Made by a program: the position numbers and the translations under genes
Notes under the pieces: generated by a model
Databases searched by the model: none
What the model saw: only the letters and a program-made list of their open reading frames with translations
What the model was told of the DNA's origin: nothing
DNA from: JAKEGN01 sp964465665
Lineage (GTDB): Bacteria > Pseudomonadota > Gammaproteobacteria > Steroidobacterales > Woeseiaceae
Length of the DNA: 6,585 bases
Direction of reading: 5' to 3'
Assembly: GCA_964465665.1 (NCBI GenBank)
Contig: CAYXKM010000257.1
Span: 1 to 6,585, forward strand
Shown here: positions 1 to 5,337 of the stretch, one piece after another
How positions within the stretch are numbered: the first letter of the stretch is position 1
Layout of the letters: the number at the start of each line of letters is the position of its first letter

Positions 1-1
1 C

Positions 2-694
2 GGCGCAGCCGATTTCGGTGTGGTTCCCATCGAAAACTCGACCGAAGGCACAGTCAATCACACTCTGGACATGTTCCTGACATCGCCATTGAAAATTGGC
101 GGCGAAATCGAATTGCGCATCGAGCAGCACTTGCTCGGTTCCATGTCGTCGCTTGAGCAGGTGGAACGCATATGTGGTCATCAGCAATCGCTTGCGCAGT
201 GCAGGGGCTGGCTGCGCGAGAATCTGCCGCAGGTGGAATTGATCGGTGTCAGCAGCAATGCGGCCGGAGCGCGACAAGCCCGTGACGAAAAGGGGACAGC
301 AGCGATAGGCGGCGAAGCCGCGGCCGAGGTGTACGATCTGAAGATACTGGTCAATAACATAGAAGATCAGTCGGACAACTCGACGCGGTTTCTGGTCGTA
401 GGTCGAGAACTGCTTGCCTCAAGCGGCGACGACAAGACGACCATCCTCGTTTCGACGGCAGGAACGGCTGGTGCGGGCGTTCTGCACACGCTGCTGCAGC
501 CATTCTCAAAGCATGGAATCAATATGACCCGCATCGAATCGCGACCTTCGCGGAAGAAGAACTGGGACTACGTGTTCTTCATCGACCTCGAAGGTCATGC
601 CACGGATTCGGCCCTGTCTACGGCGCTTGCGGAGCTTAAAAAAAACAGCTCGCTGTTCAAAGTGATTGGCGCGTATCCAAAGGCAGTCAGGTAG
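2..694 (+). CDS. pheA: Prephenate dehydratase, C-terminal part (partial PheA; dehydratase plus ACT domain)
   Basis: The 5' part lies outside the window; 230 residues are visible in one open frame. The reaction is conversion of prephenate to phenylpyruvate, the committed step to phenylalanine, in the cytoplasm. Visible dehydratase signatures are VPIENSTEGTV (visible residues 8-18), a NIEDQSDNSTRF block whose Thr-Arg-Phe (128-130) is the family's catalytic TRF motif, and the preceding AAIGGEAAAEVYDL stretch. An ACT domain follows (about 146-225) with the ESRP phenylalanine-binding motif at 179-182. In most gammaproteobacteria this protein is the bifunctional P-protein with an N-terminal chorismate mutase domain; that part cannot be seen here, so bifunctionality is inferred. 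Two motif residues are unusual: H-Q-Q where the family usually has H-P-Q (60-62), and GVLH where GALV or GALY is usual (159-162). The apparent start at position 20 is only an internal GTG valine codon. aroA follows 22 nt after the stop. Confidence 0.95.
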   Translation, partial: GAADFGVVPIENSTEGTVNHTLDMFLTSPLKIGGEIELRIEQHLLGSMSSLEQVERICGHQQSLAQCRGWLRENLPQVELIGVSSNAAGARQARDEKGTAAIGGEAAAEVYDLKILVNNIEDQSDNSTRFLVVGRELLASSGDDKTTILVSTAGTAGAGVLHTLLQPFSKHGINMTRIESRPSRKKNWDYVFFIDLEGHATDSALSTALAELKKNSSLFKVIGAYPKAVR

Positions 695-716
695 CGAAGC
701 GACTGCATGCGAGAAC

Positions 717-2021
717 ATGCACTTTAGGGTACATCCGTCCGCGCTTGTCGGCGGCGACATCGTCGTTCCCGGCGACAAGTCGATTTCTCACCGCGCCCTC
801 ATGCTGTCAGCGGTTGCACACGGCAGCTCCCGGATCAGTGGTTTCCTTGCCGGTGAAGACTGTCTTGCGACGCTCGCCGCGCTACGGGCAATGGGCATCA
901 AGGTGGATGTGCTCGACGAAACCACGGTCACGGTCCATGGAGCCGGGCCACGCGGATTGCAGGCTCCGGATGGCGCGCTGGACATGGGCAACTCCGGCAC
1001 AGCCATGCGGTTGTTTGCCGGACTGCTGTGCGGCCAGTCCTTCAGCTGCGAACTGACCGGCGACGCATCGCTGTCGCAGCGTCCGATGGGCCGGGTAATC
1101 CAGCCGCTCGAGGTTATGGGCGCGAGGCTTTCATCGCAAGGAGGCAAACCGCCTTTGTTGGTGCACGGTGGACGGACGTTGCACGGCATCGACTACCAGC
1201 TACCGGTCGCCAGCGCGCAGGTGAAATCGGCTGTACTGCTTGCGGGCCTTTATGCAGAAGGCCGGACCACGCTGACGGAACCGGTGGTGACCCGGGATCA
1301 TACCGAGCGGATGTTGACTTCCATGGGCGCCAGACTCGAGCGCAACGGTTTGCACATCGCTATGGACGGCCAGCAGGAGCTGGACGCCGCGGATATCGTC
1401 GTGCCGGCCGATTTGTCATCCGCCGCCTTCCTCCTTCTGGCCGCGCTCCTGAGCAAAAAAGCCGAAATCCTCATGAAAGGTGTCGGTATCAATCCGACCC
1501 GAACGGGCGTGATCGATGTACTTCGTCAAATGGGCGCGAAAATCGACATCAGGAATGAACGATGGCTGGGCCAGGAACCGGTGGGCGACTTGCAGATTCG
1601 CCCGTCGGCGTTACACGGTATCGACGTCGATCCGGGTATCGTGTCGCTCGCAATAGATGAATTTCCAGTCTTGTTTGTCGCCGCGGCCCTGGCGAAAGGC
1701 CGGACGACCTTCAACGGCGTTGCAGAACTGCGCGTAAAGGAAAGCGACCGCATCGCCACCATGGCAAGCGGCTTGCGGTTGCTGGGCATTGACGTGCGAG
1801 AAACCAGGGACGGCGCGACCGTGGAAGGCGGGCAGCTCGACGGAGGCACGGTAGACAGTGCAGGTGACCACCGGGTAGCCATGGCCTTCGCAATAGCAGG
1901 GACGGTTGCAAAGGCGCGTGTTTCGATCCTGAATACAGCGGCAGTCGCCACGTCGTTTCCGGGCTTCGTTGATTGCCTGAGAGCGGTCGGCGCTCGCATC
2001 GACACAACGGAAGCCCAATGA
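717..2021 (+). CDS. aroA: 3-phosphoshikimate 1-carboxyvinyltransferase (EPSP synthase), class II-like
   Basis: The enzyme joins shikimate-3-phosphate and phosphoenolpyruvate to give EPSP, the step before chorismate synthase, in the cytoplasm. With the ATG at 717 the protein is 434 aa, close to the family norm (E. coli 427). Motifs: GDKSISHR (19-26), DMGNSGTAMRL (89-99), GDASLSQRPMGR (116-127), SAQVKSAVLLAG (167-178), TRDHTERM (192-199), NPTRTG (259-264), catalytic Asp in IDE (313-315), LRVKESDR (338-345) and GDHR (383-386). The GDKS, SAQxK, NxTR and RxHxE signatures are those used to define class II enzymes such as CP4. Residue 94 is Gly, as in glyphosate-sensitive E. coli (G96), where CP4 has Ala. 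I chose 717 over the in-frame TTG at 666 because the added 17 residues lie in pheA sequence and look unrelated to the family. No good Shine-Dalgarno precedes 717, so translation may be coupled to pheA. The stop overlaps the cmk start. Confidence 0.95.
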   Translation: MHFRVHPSALVGGDIVVPGDKSISHRALMLSAVAHGSSRISGFLAGEDCLATLAALRAMGIKVDVLDETTVTVHGAGPRGLQAPDGALDMGNSGTAMRLFAGLLCGQSFSCELTGDASLSQRPMGRVIQPLEVMGARLSSQGGKPPLLVHGGRTLHGIDYQLPVASAQVKSAVLLAGLYAEGRTTLTEPVVTRDHTERMLTSMGARLERNGLHIAMDGQQELDAADIVVPADLSSAAFLLLAALLSKKAEILMKGVGINPTRTGVIDVLRQMGAKIDIRNERWLGQEPVGDLQIRPSALHGIDVDPGIVSLAIDEFPVLFVAAALAKGRTTFNGVAELRVKESDRIATMASGLRLLGIDVRETRDGATVEGGQLDGGTVDSAGDHRVAMAFAIAGTVAKARVSILNTAAVATSFPGFVDCLRAVGARIDTTEAQ

Positions 2022-2710
2022 CCGAGGTGGTACCGGTACTGACTATTGACGGACCGAGTGGCTCCGGCAAGGGCACAATTGCCCGACGGGTTGCTCAGGC
2101 ACTAGGCTGGCATCTCCTGGACAGCGGCGCGCTCTACCGGCTGGTCGGACTGGCAGCCGCGCGGCGCGGCAAGAGTGCTGCAGCGCCGTCCGAGATTGCA
2201 GCAATAGCCAGGGGTATCGCCATTCAGTTTCTCATGGACGAAGCCGGGAACGAGCGCATCCTGCTCGACGGTGAGGACGTGGGCAGCGAACTGCGCACGG
2301 AGGAGTGCGGTCGCCTGGCCTCGGCGGTTGCGGTCATGCCGGAGATTCGCGATGCGCTGCAAGGCGTGCAGCTGGGTTTTCGCAGGTCTCCGGGACTGGT
2401 GGCCGACGGCCGCGACATGGGTACCCACGTCTTCCCGGATGCGCAACTCAAGGTGTACCTCACGGCCAGCGCCGAGGAGCGGGCCAAGAGACGCCATAAG
2501 CAGTTGAAGGACAAGGGTATTGGTGTTAGCCTTGCCGCCCTTTCGCGGGACATAGAGGACCGCGACAGACGGGATTCCGAACGTTCGGTTGCCCCGTTGC
2601 GGCCTGCCGCCGACGCCCGGGTGCTGGATTCCAGCAAGCTGACGATCGACGAAGTAACGCGGACCGTCCTCGAGTGGGCTCGGGAGACGTATGCCGCGAA
2701 GCAGTTTTAG
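2018..2710 (+). CDS. cmk: Cytidylate kinase
   Basis: Cmk phosphorylates CMP and dCMP to the diphosphates with ATP, salvaging CMP from RNA and lipid turnover. The protein is 230 aa against 227 in E. coli. Visible features are the P-loop GPSGSGKGT (12-20), the substrate-site motif DSGALYR (35-41), DGRDMGT (130-136) ahead of FPDAQLKVYLTASAEERAKRR, the lid-region RDIEDRDRRDSER (177-189), and APLRPAADARVLDSS (192-206). The ATG at 2018 forms an ATGA overlap with the aroA stop, has CGGAAG about 4 nt upstream, and places the P-loop where the family expects it. A longer reading from TTG 1973 would only add aroA-derived residues. The overlap implies co-transcription and translational coupling with aroA. 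A terminator follows the stop directly. Confidence 0.96.
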   Translation: MTEVVPVLTIDGPSGSGKGTIARRVAQALGWHLLDSGALYRLVGLAAARRGKSAAAPSEIAAIARGIAIQFLMDEAGNERILLDGEDVGSELRTEECGRLASAVAVMPEIRDALQGVQLGFRRSPGLVADGRDMGTHVFPDAQLKVYLTASAEERAKRRHKQLKDKGIGVSLAALSRDIEDRDRRDSERSVAPLRPAADARVLDSSKLTIDEVTRTVLEWARETYAAKQF

Positions 2711-2715
2711 TGTCT

Positions 2716-2744
2716 GAACCGGGCGGGATTGCCCTGTTCTTTTT
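2716..2744 (+). terminator. Intrinsic terminator after cmk
   Basis: The arms GAAC-C-GGGC (2716-2724) and GCCC-T-GTTC (2731-2739) pair with one C/T mismatch around a 6-nt loop (GGGATT) and are followed at once by TTTTT (2740-2744). It starts 6 nt after the cmk stop. This is the standard layout of a Rho-independent terminator and would end, or attenuate, the pheA-aroA-cmk transcript before rpsA. The mismatch makes it weaker than the one after rpsA. Efficiency is inferred, not shown. Confidence 0.72.
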
Positions 2745-2788
2745 CAATGTAACCGTCCATTGCAGGATGTGGTGAGACGACAAGAGGT

Positions 2789-2823
2789 GAGGATCGTAAA
2801 ATGCGATTCTCGGGTCTAATTCA
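2789..2823 (+). promoter_or_regulatory. rpsA translation-initiation leader: hairpin and SD-less start
   Basis: GAGGATCG (2789-2796) pairs with CGATTCTC (2804-2811) over 8 bp, including one G-U pair, around a 7-nt loop TAAAATG. A short unpaired stretch GGGTCTAATTCA follows up to the ATG at 2824. There is no purine-rich Shine-Dalgarno at normal spacing. In E. coli the rpsA start region is known to lack a true SD, to fold into hairpins and to be autoregulated by S1; the same logic is inferred here. The loop also contains TAAAAT (2797-2802), which could read as a -10 box. That reading is weak, because the best -35 (GTGAGA, 2772-2777) is 19 nt away. The hairpin and promoter readings are alternatives: a start about 7 nt downstream of that -10 would leave out most of the hairpin. 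Confidence 0.5.
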
Positions 2824-4506
2824 ATGTCTGAAAATTTTGCTGATTTATTTGAACAAAGCTTTGCAAGTCGACAAATAAAGCCTGGTGCCATAATCACGGG
2901 CACAGTCGTTGCCGTAAACGACGATGTCGTCATCGTAAGTGCGGGCCTCAAGTCCGAGGCCGTCATCCCAATCGAACAGTTTCAAAACGAGAAGGGCGAA
3001 ACCGACGTCTCCATCGGTGATGAGATCGAGGTAGCGCTGGATGCCGTCGAAGACGGCTTTGGCGAGACCCGCCTGTCGCGCGAGAAAGCGATTCGTGCAC
3101 GGACCTGGACAGAGCTGGAGAAGGCATTCGAGAACAATGCGGTTGTAAACGGCATCATCAATGGCCGGGTAAAGGGTGGCTTTACCGTCGAGATCGACAA
3201 CGTACGCGCCTTCCTGCCGGGCTCGCTGGTTGACGTCCGCCCGGTCCGGGATCCGGCTTATCTCGAAGGCAAGAGCCTCGAGTTCAAGGTGATCAAGCTT
3301 GATCAGCGGCGCAACAATGTCGTCGTTTCCCGTCGCGCCGTAGTCGAGCAGGAATACAGTGAAGAACGCGAACAGTTGCTCGAAACACTTCAGGAAGGAA
3401 ACACCGTAAAGGGTATGGTCAAGAATCTGACCGATTACGGTGCATTCGTCGATCTTGGCGGCATCGACGGGCTTTTGCATATTACGGATATGGCCTGGAA
3501 GCGCGTCAAGCACCCCTCGGAAGTCGTCAATGTCGGCGACGAGGTAGAGGTCAAAATCCTCAAATTTGACCGTGAACGCCAGCGTGTATCGTTAGGCATC
3601 AAACAACTTGGCGACGATCCGTGGCACGACCTCGCACGAAGGTACCCGCCACAATCGCGATTGTTCGGCAAGATCACGAACATTGCAGACTACGGTTGCT
3701 TTGTGGAAATCGAGGAGGGCGTAGAGGGCCTGGTGCACGTGTCGGAAATGGACTGGACCAACAAAAACGTCAATCCGGCCAAAGTTGTGCAGATCGGCGA
3801 AGAGGTCGAGGTTCAGGTTCTCGAGATCGACGAGGAGCGCCGGCGGATTTCGCTTGGCATCAAGCAATGCAAAGCCAATCCATGGGCCGAGTTCTCTGCG
3901 ACAGTCAACCGCGGCGACAAGGTCAAGGGGCAGATCAAGTCGATTACGGACTTTGGAATATTCATCGGGCTCGATGGCGGTATCGACGGGCTGGTGCATC
4001 TCTCGGATATCTCCTGGGATGTGCCGGGCGAAGAGGCCGTGCACAACTACAAGAAAGGCCAGGAAATCGAGGCTGCGGTCCTCGCGATCGACTCGGAACG
4101 CGAGCGCATTTCCCTTGGAATCAAGCAGCTGGACAAGGATCCGTTCTCAGCCTGGCTCGCGGATCACCCGAAAAACTCGGTGGTCAAGGGTGTCGTGACG
4201 GAAGTCGATGCACGGGGAGCCGTTGTTGATCTCGGCGATGGCGTCGTTGGCACCCTCCGGGCCTCGGAACTGACCCGTGGACGGGTAGACGACGCGCGCA
4301 GCGTGCTCAAGGTCGGGGACGAAGTCGAAGCGAGATTCACCAACGTGGATCGTAAGAATCGCTCGGTTGCGTTGTCGATCAAGGCCAAGGAAGTGCATGA
4401 AGAGGCTGAGGCGCTCAGCAGCTACAAATCCGAGGGCGCCGGTGCTCCGACAGGCACGACCCTGGGCGAGCTGCTGAAGGAGAAGATGTCCGGCGGAGCC
4501 GAATAG
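2824..4506 (+). CDS. rpsA: 30S ribosomal protein S1
   Basis: S1 binds mRNA on the small ribosomal subunit, unfolds start regions and is needed to translate most mRNAs with weak Shine-Dalgarno sequences. The protein is 560 aa (E. coli 557) and has all six S1/OB-type domains, at roughly 20-87, 105-171, 192-260, 278-347, 364-434 and 451-520. The first two are the divergent ribosome-binding pair. Domains 3-5 show the RNA-binding pattern (NLTDYGAFVDL 201-211, NIADYGCFVEI 286-296, SITDFGIFIGL 373-383), each ending in a near-identical block (RVSLGIKQL, RISLGIKQC, RISLGIKQL). The tail TTLGELLKEKM (545-555) lies beyond the last domain. The ATG at 2824 gives the family-typical SENFADLFEQS start. The first dozen or so codons are visibly richer in A/T than the body of the gene, which fits an unstructured, S1-dependent start. 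Terminators lie on both sides, so rpsA is probably transcribed largely as its own unit. Autoregulation by S1 is inferred from E. coli. Confidence 0.98.
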   Translation: MSENFADLFEQSFASRQIKPGAIITGTVVAVNDDVVIVSAGLKSEAVIPIEQFQNEKGETDVSIGDEIEVALDAVEDGFGETRLSREKAIRARTWTELEKAFENNAVVNGIINGRVKGGFTVEIDNVRAFLPGSLVDVRPVRDPAYLEGKSLEFKVIKLDQRRNNVVVSRRAVVEQEYSEEREQLLETLQEGNTVKGMVKNLTDYGAFVDLGGIDGLLHITDMAWKRVKHPSEVVNVGDEVEVKILKFDRERQRVSLGIKQLGDDPWHDLARRYPPQSRLFGKITNIADYGCFVEIEEGVEGLVHVSEMDWTNKNVNPAKVVQIGEEVEVQVLEIDEERRRISLGIKQCKANPWAEFSATVNRGDKVKGQIKSITDFGIFIGLDGGIDGLVHLSDISWDVPGEEAVHNYKKGQEIEAAVLAIDSERERISLGIKQLDKDPFSAWLADHPKNSVVKGVVTEVDARGAVVDLGDGVVGTLRASELTRGRVDDARSVLKVGDEVEARFTNVDRKNRSVALSIKAKEVHEEAEALSSYKSEGAGAPTGTTLGELLKEKMSGGAE

Positions 4507-4515
4507 TAAAAAAAA

Positions 4516-4553
4516 GCTGGCCCGGACCTCCCGGTCCGGGCTATATTTCTTTT
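4516..4553 (+). terminator. Strong intrinsic terminator after rpsA
   Basis: GCCCGGACC (4520-4528) pairs perfectly with GGTCCGGGC (4533-4541) over 9 bp around a TCCC loop, and the stem can be extended by a G-U and a T-A pair. A T-rich run (TATATTTCTTTT, 4542-4553) follows and an A8 run (4508-4515) precedes. It begins 9 nt after the rpsA stop. The A-run upstream means it could also work weakly on the minus strand. The last T of the tract is the first base of the TATAAT box of the next promoter. Confidence 0.9.
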
Positions 4554-4558
4554 ATAAT
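4553..4558 (+). promoter_or_regulatory. Candidate -10 box of the ihfB promoter
   Basis: A perfect TATAAT lies 47 nt upstream of the ihfB ATG and directly behind the rpsA terminator, where a new promoter is expected. No -35 resembling TTGACA is visible 16-18 nt upstream, because that stretch is the GC-rich terminator stem, and there is no extended -10 TG. It may therefore need an activator, or be weak. The predicted start of transcription would be near 4565. Confidence 0.45.
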
Positions 4559-4567
4559 CGGCAGCTT

Positions 4568-4609
4568 ATGCAATGGTCCTGGCAGAAGAATAAGCGAATC
4601 GCGTTATGA
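4568..4609 (+). CDS. Possible 13-codon leader ORF overlapping the ihfB start
   Basis: ATG at 4568 opens a 13-residue frame, MQWSWQKNKRIAL, whose TGA stop (4607-4609) shares ATGA with the ihfB start at 4606. Its ATG lies 10 nt after the TATAAT box, so an mRNA from that promoter would begin only a few bases before it, making the ORF almost leaderless. Two of the 13 codons are Trp. The ihfB start itself has only a weak Shine-Dalgarno, so a coupled leader is conceivable. An ORF this short can easily arise by chance, and no homology or second line of evidence supports it. Confidence 0.2.
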   Translation: MQWSWQKNKRIAL

Positions 4610-4908
4610 CAAAATCAGAACTCATTGAATTGATCGCCAGAAAACAGAAGCATTTGCCTGCAAAAGACGTGGAGCTGGCAGTCAAACACCTGCTCGACCT
4701 GATGAGCGATTCGCTGGCCCGAGGGGAACGCATAGAAATCCGTGGATTTGGCAGCTTTTCGCTGCATTTCCGACCTCCCAGGATAGGCCGGAACCCGAAG
4801 ACCGGGGAGGCGGTTGCCCTGTCCGGCAAGTACGTGCCGCACTTCAAACCCGGCAAGGACCTGCGCGAGCGGGTCAATGACAGCCAGGAATTCCCGATCA
4901 AAACCTGA
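4606..4908 (+). CDS. ihfB: Integration host factor subunit beta
   Basis: IHF-beta pairs with IHF-alpha to bind and sharply bend DNA at specific sites, shaping promoters, replication origins and recombination. The protein is 100 aa (E. coli 94). It starts with MTKSELIE, has the conserved ERIEIRGFGSF (41-51), then the DNA-binding arm with RNPKTG (62-67), where Pro64 is the residue that intercalates into DNA in this family, and then GKYVPHFKPGK (74-84). The MTKSELI start and the RGFGSFSLHFR strand identify the beta rather than the alpha subunit or HU. The C-terminal NDSQEFPIKT is a few residues longer than in E. coli. The upstream SD is weak (AAGCGA, 4592-4597, 8 nt before the ATG). It follows rpsA, as usual in gammaproteobacteria, but is cut off from it by a terminator, so the nearby TATAAT probably drives it. 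Confidence 0.97.
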   Translation: MTKSELIELIARKQKHLPAKDVELAVKHLLDLMSDSLARGERIEIRGFGSFSLHFRPPRIGRNPKTGEAVALSGKYVPHFKPGKDLRERVNDSQEFPIKT

Positions 4909-5040
4909 GAAATCCTGTAAACCGCAGTTTGCGGCGGGTACCCGGTAACCGCTGGCAAGTTACCATATTCCGGTTGCCTGACATGGCTCAGGGCCTGTCG
5001 GCCACCGAAGTTGCCGATGGAAATCACCTGGAATAGCGGG
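4909..5040 (+). other. ihfB-lapA spacer with several small inverted repeats
   Basis: This spacer contains CCGCA/TGCGG (4922-4934, 3-nt loop), GGTAAC/GTTACC (4944-4964, 9-nt loop), the palindrome GGGTACCC (4936-4943) and CCTGA/TCAGG (4977-4992, 6-nt loop). None is followed by a T-run, so none looks like an intrinsic terminator. I see no convincing -35/-10 pair and no match to the IHF consensus. lapA may thus be transcribed from the ihfB promoter by read-through. If lapA starts at the in-frame ATG at 5017, the spacer shortens to 108 nt. Confidence 0.4.
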
Positions 5041-5337
5041 ATGCTCAAGAAAATTGCCGTACTGTTGATATTCCTGATCATTCTGGTCGCAATGCTGGTA
5101 TTCACCCGCCTGAATCCCGGCGTCATCTCCGTTGATCTGGCCTTTGCTGCAGTAGAAACGTCAATGCCGGTGGCATTCACCGTAACATTCATAGCCGGCT
5201 GGCTGTTCGGCATCCTCTGCAGCGCGGCCTTCGTCATCCGGCTTATCAACGAGCGTCGCCAGCTGCGACGTTCCCTGCAATTGTCCGAATCCGAAGTCAG
5301 CAGCCTGCGCAGCCTGCCACTTTCCGATGCCGACTGA
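5041..5337 (+). CDS. lapA: LapA family inner-membrane protein (lipopolysaccharide assembly protein A, DUF1049)
   Basis: LapA (YciS) is a small inner-membrane partner of LapB in control of lipopolysaccharide synthesis; its exact biochemical role is not settled. With the ATG at 5041 the protein is 98 aa (E. coli 102). It shows a short basic start (MLKK), a first membrane helix (about 5-22), a linker RLNPGVISVDLAFA typical of the family, a second helix (about 43-65) and a charged, coiled-coil-like cytoplasmic tail (67-92). I prefer 5041 because GGAA lies 7 nt upstream and the basic residues directly abut the helix. The in-frame ATG at 5017 (preceded by GAAG) and TTG at 5011 are possible alternatives that add 8-10 residues. 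The end overlaps lapB by 11 nt, pointing to translational coupling of the pair. Confidence 0.88.
   Translation: MLKKIAVLLIFLIILVAMLVFTRLNPGVISVDLAFAAVETSMPVAFTVTFIAGWLFGILCSAAFVIRLINERRQLRRSLQLSESEVSSLRSLPLSDAD

Noticed and set aside
636..646. A8 run forming A-AAA-AAC in the pheA frame, a possible -1 slippery site
   Set aside because: The -1 frame leads into no recognised domain, and a +1 shift meets a TGA at 663-665 before aroA, so there is no sensible fusion product. It simply encodes Lys-Lys-Asn.
666..716. TTG-initiated N-terminal extension of aroA overlapping pheA
   Set aside because: The 17 extra residues do not resemble EPSP synthase N-termini, and the ATG at 717 gives the normal length.
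2797..2802. TAAAAT as a -10 box for rpsA
   Set aside because: The nearest -35-like element (GTGAGA) matches poorly and is 19 nt away, and these bases form the loop of the leader hairpin. It is mentioned only as an alternative reading.
2845..3513. 222-codon open frame on the minus strand inside rpsA
   Set aside because: It is a shadow of the S1 coding frame, with no independent ribosome-binding site or domain.
4606..4640. Possible IHF autoregulatory site near the ihfB start (AATCAGAACTCATTG)
   Set aside because: It does not fit WATCAANNNNTTR: the sixth base differs and the TTG is at the wrong spacing. No better match was seen in either spacer around ihfB.
4983..5036. 17-codon ORF (MAQGLSATEVADGNHLE) ending 4 nt before the lapA ATG
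   Set aside because: It has no good ribosome-binding site or promoter and runs through two in-frame alternative lapA starts in another frame. Short ORFs like this are expected by chance.
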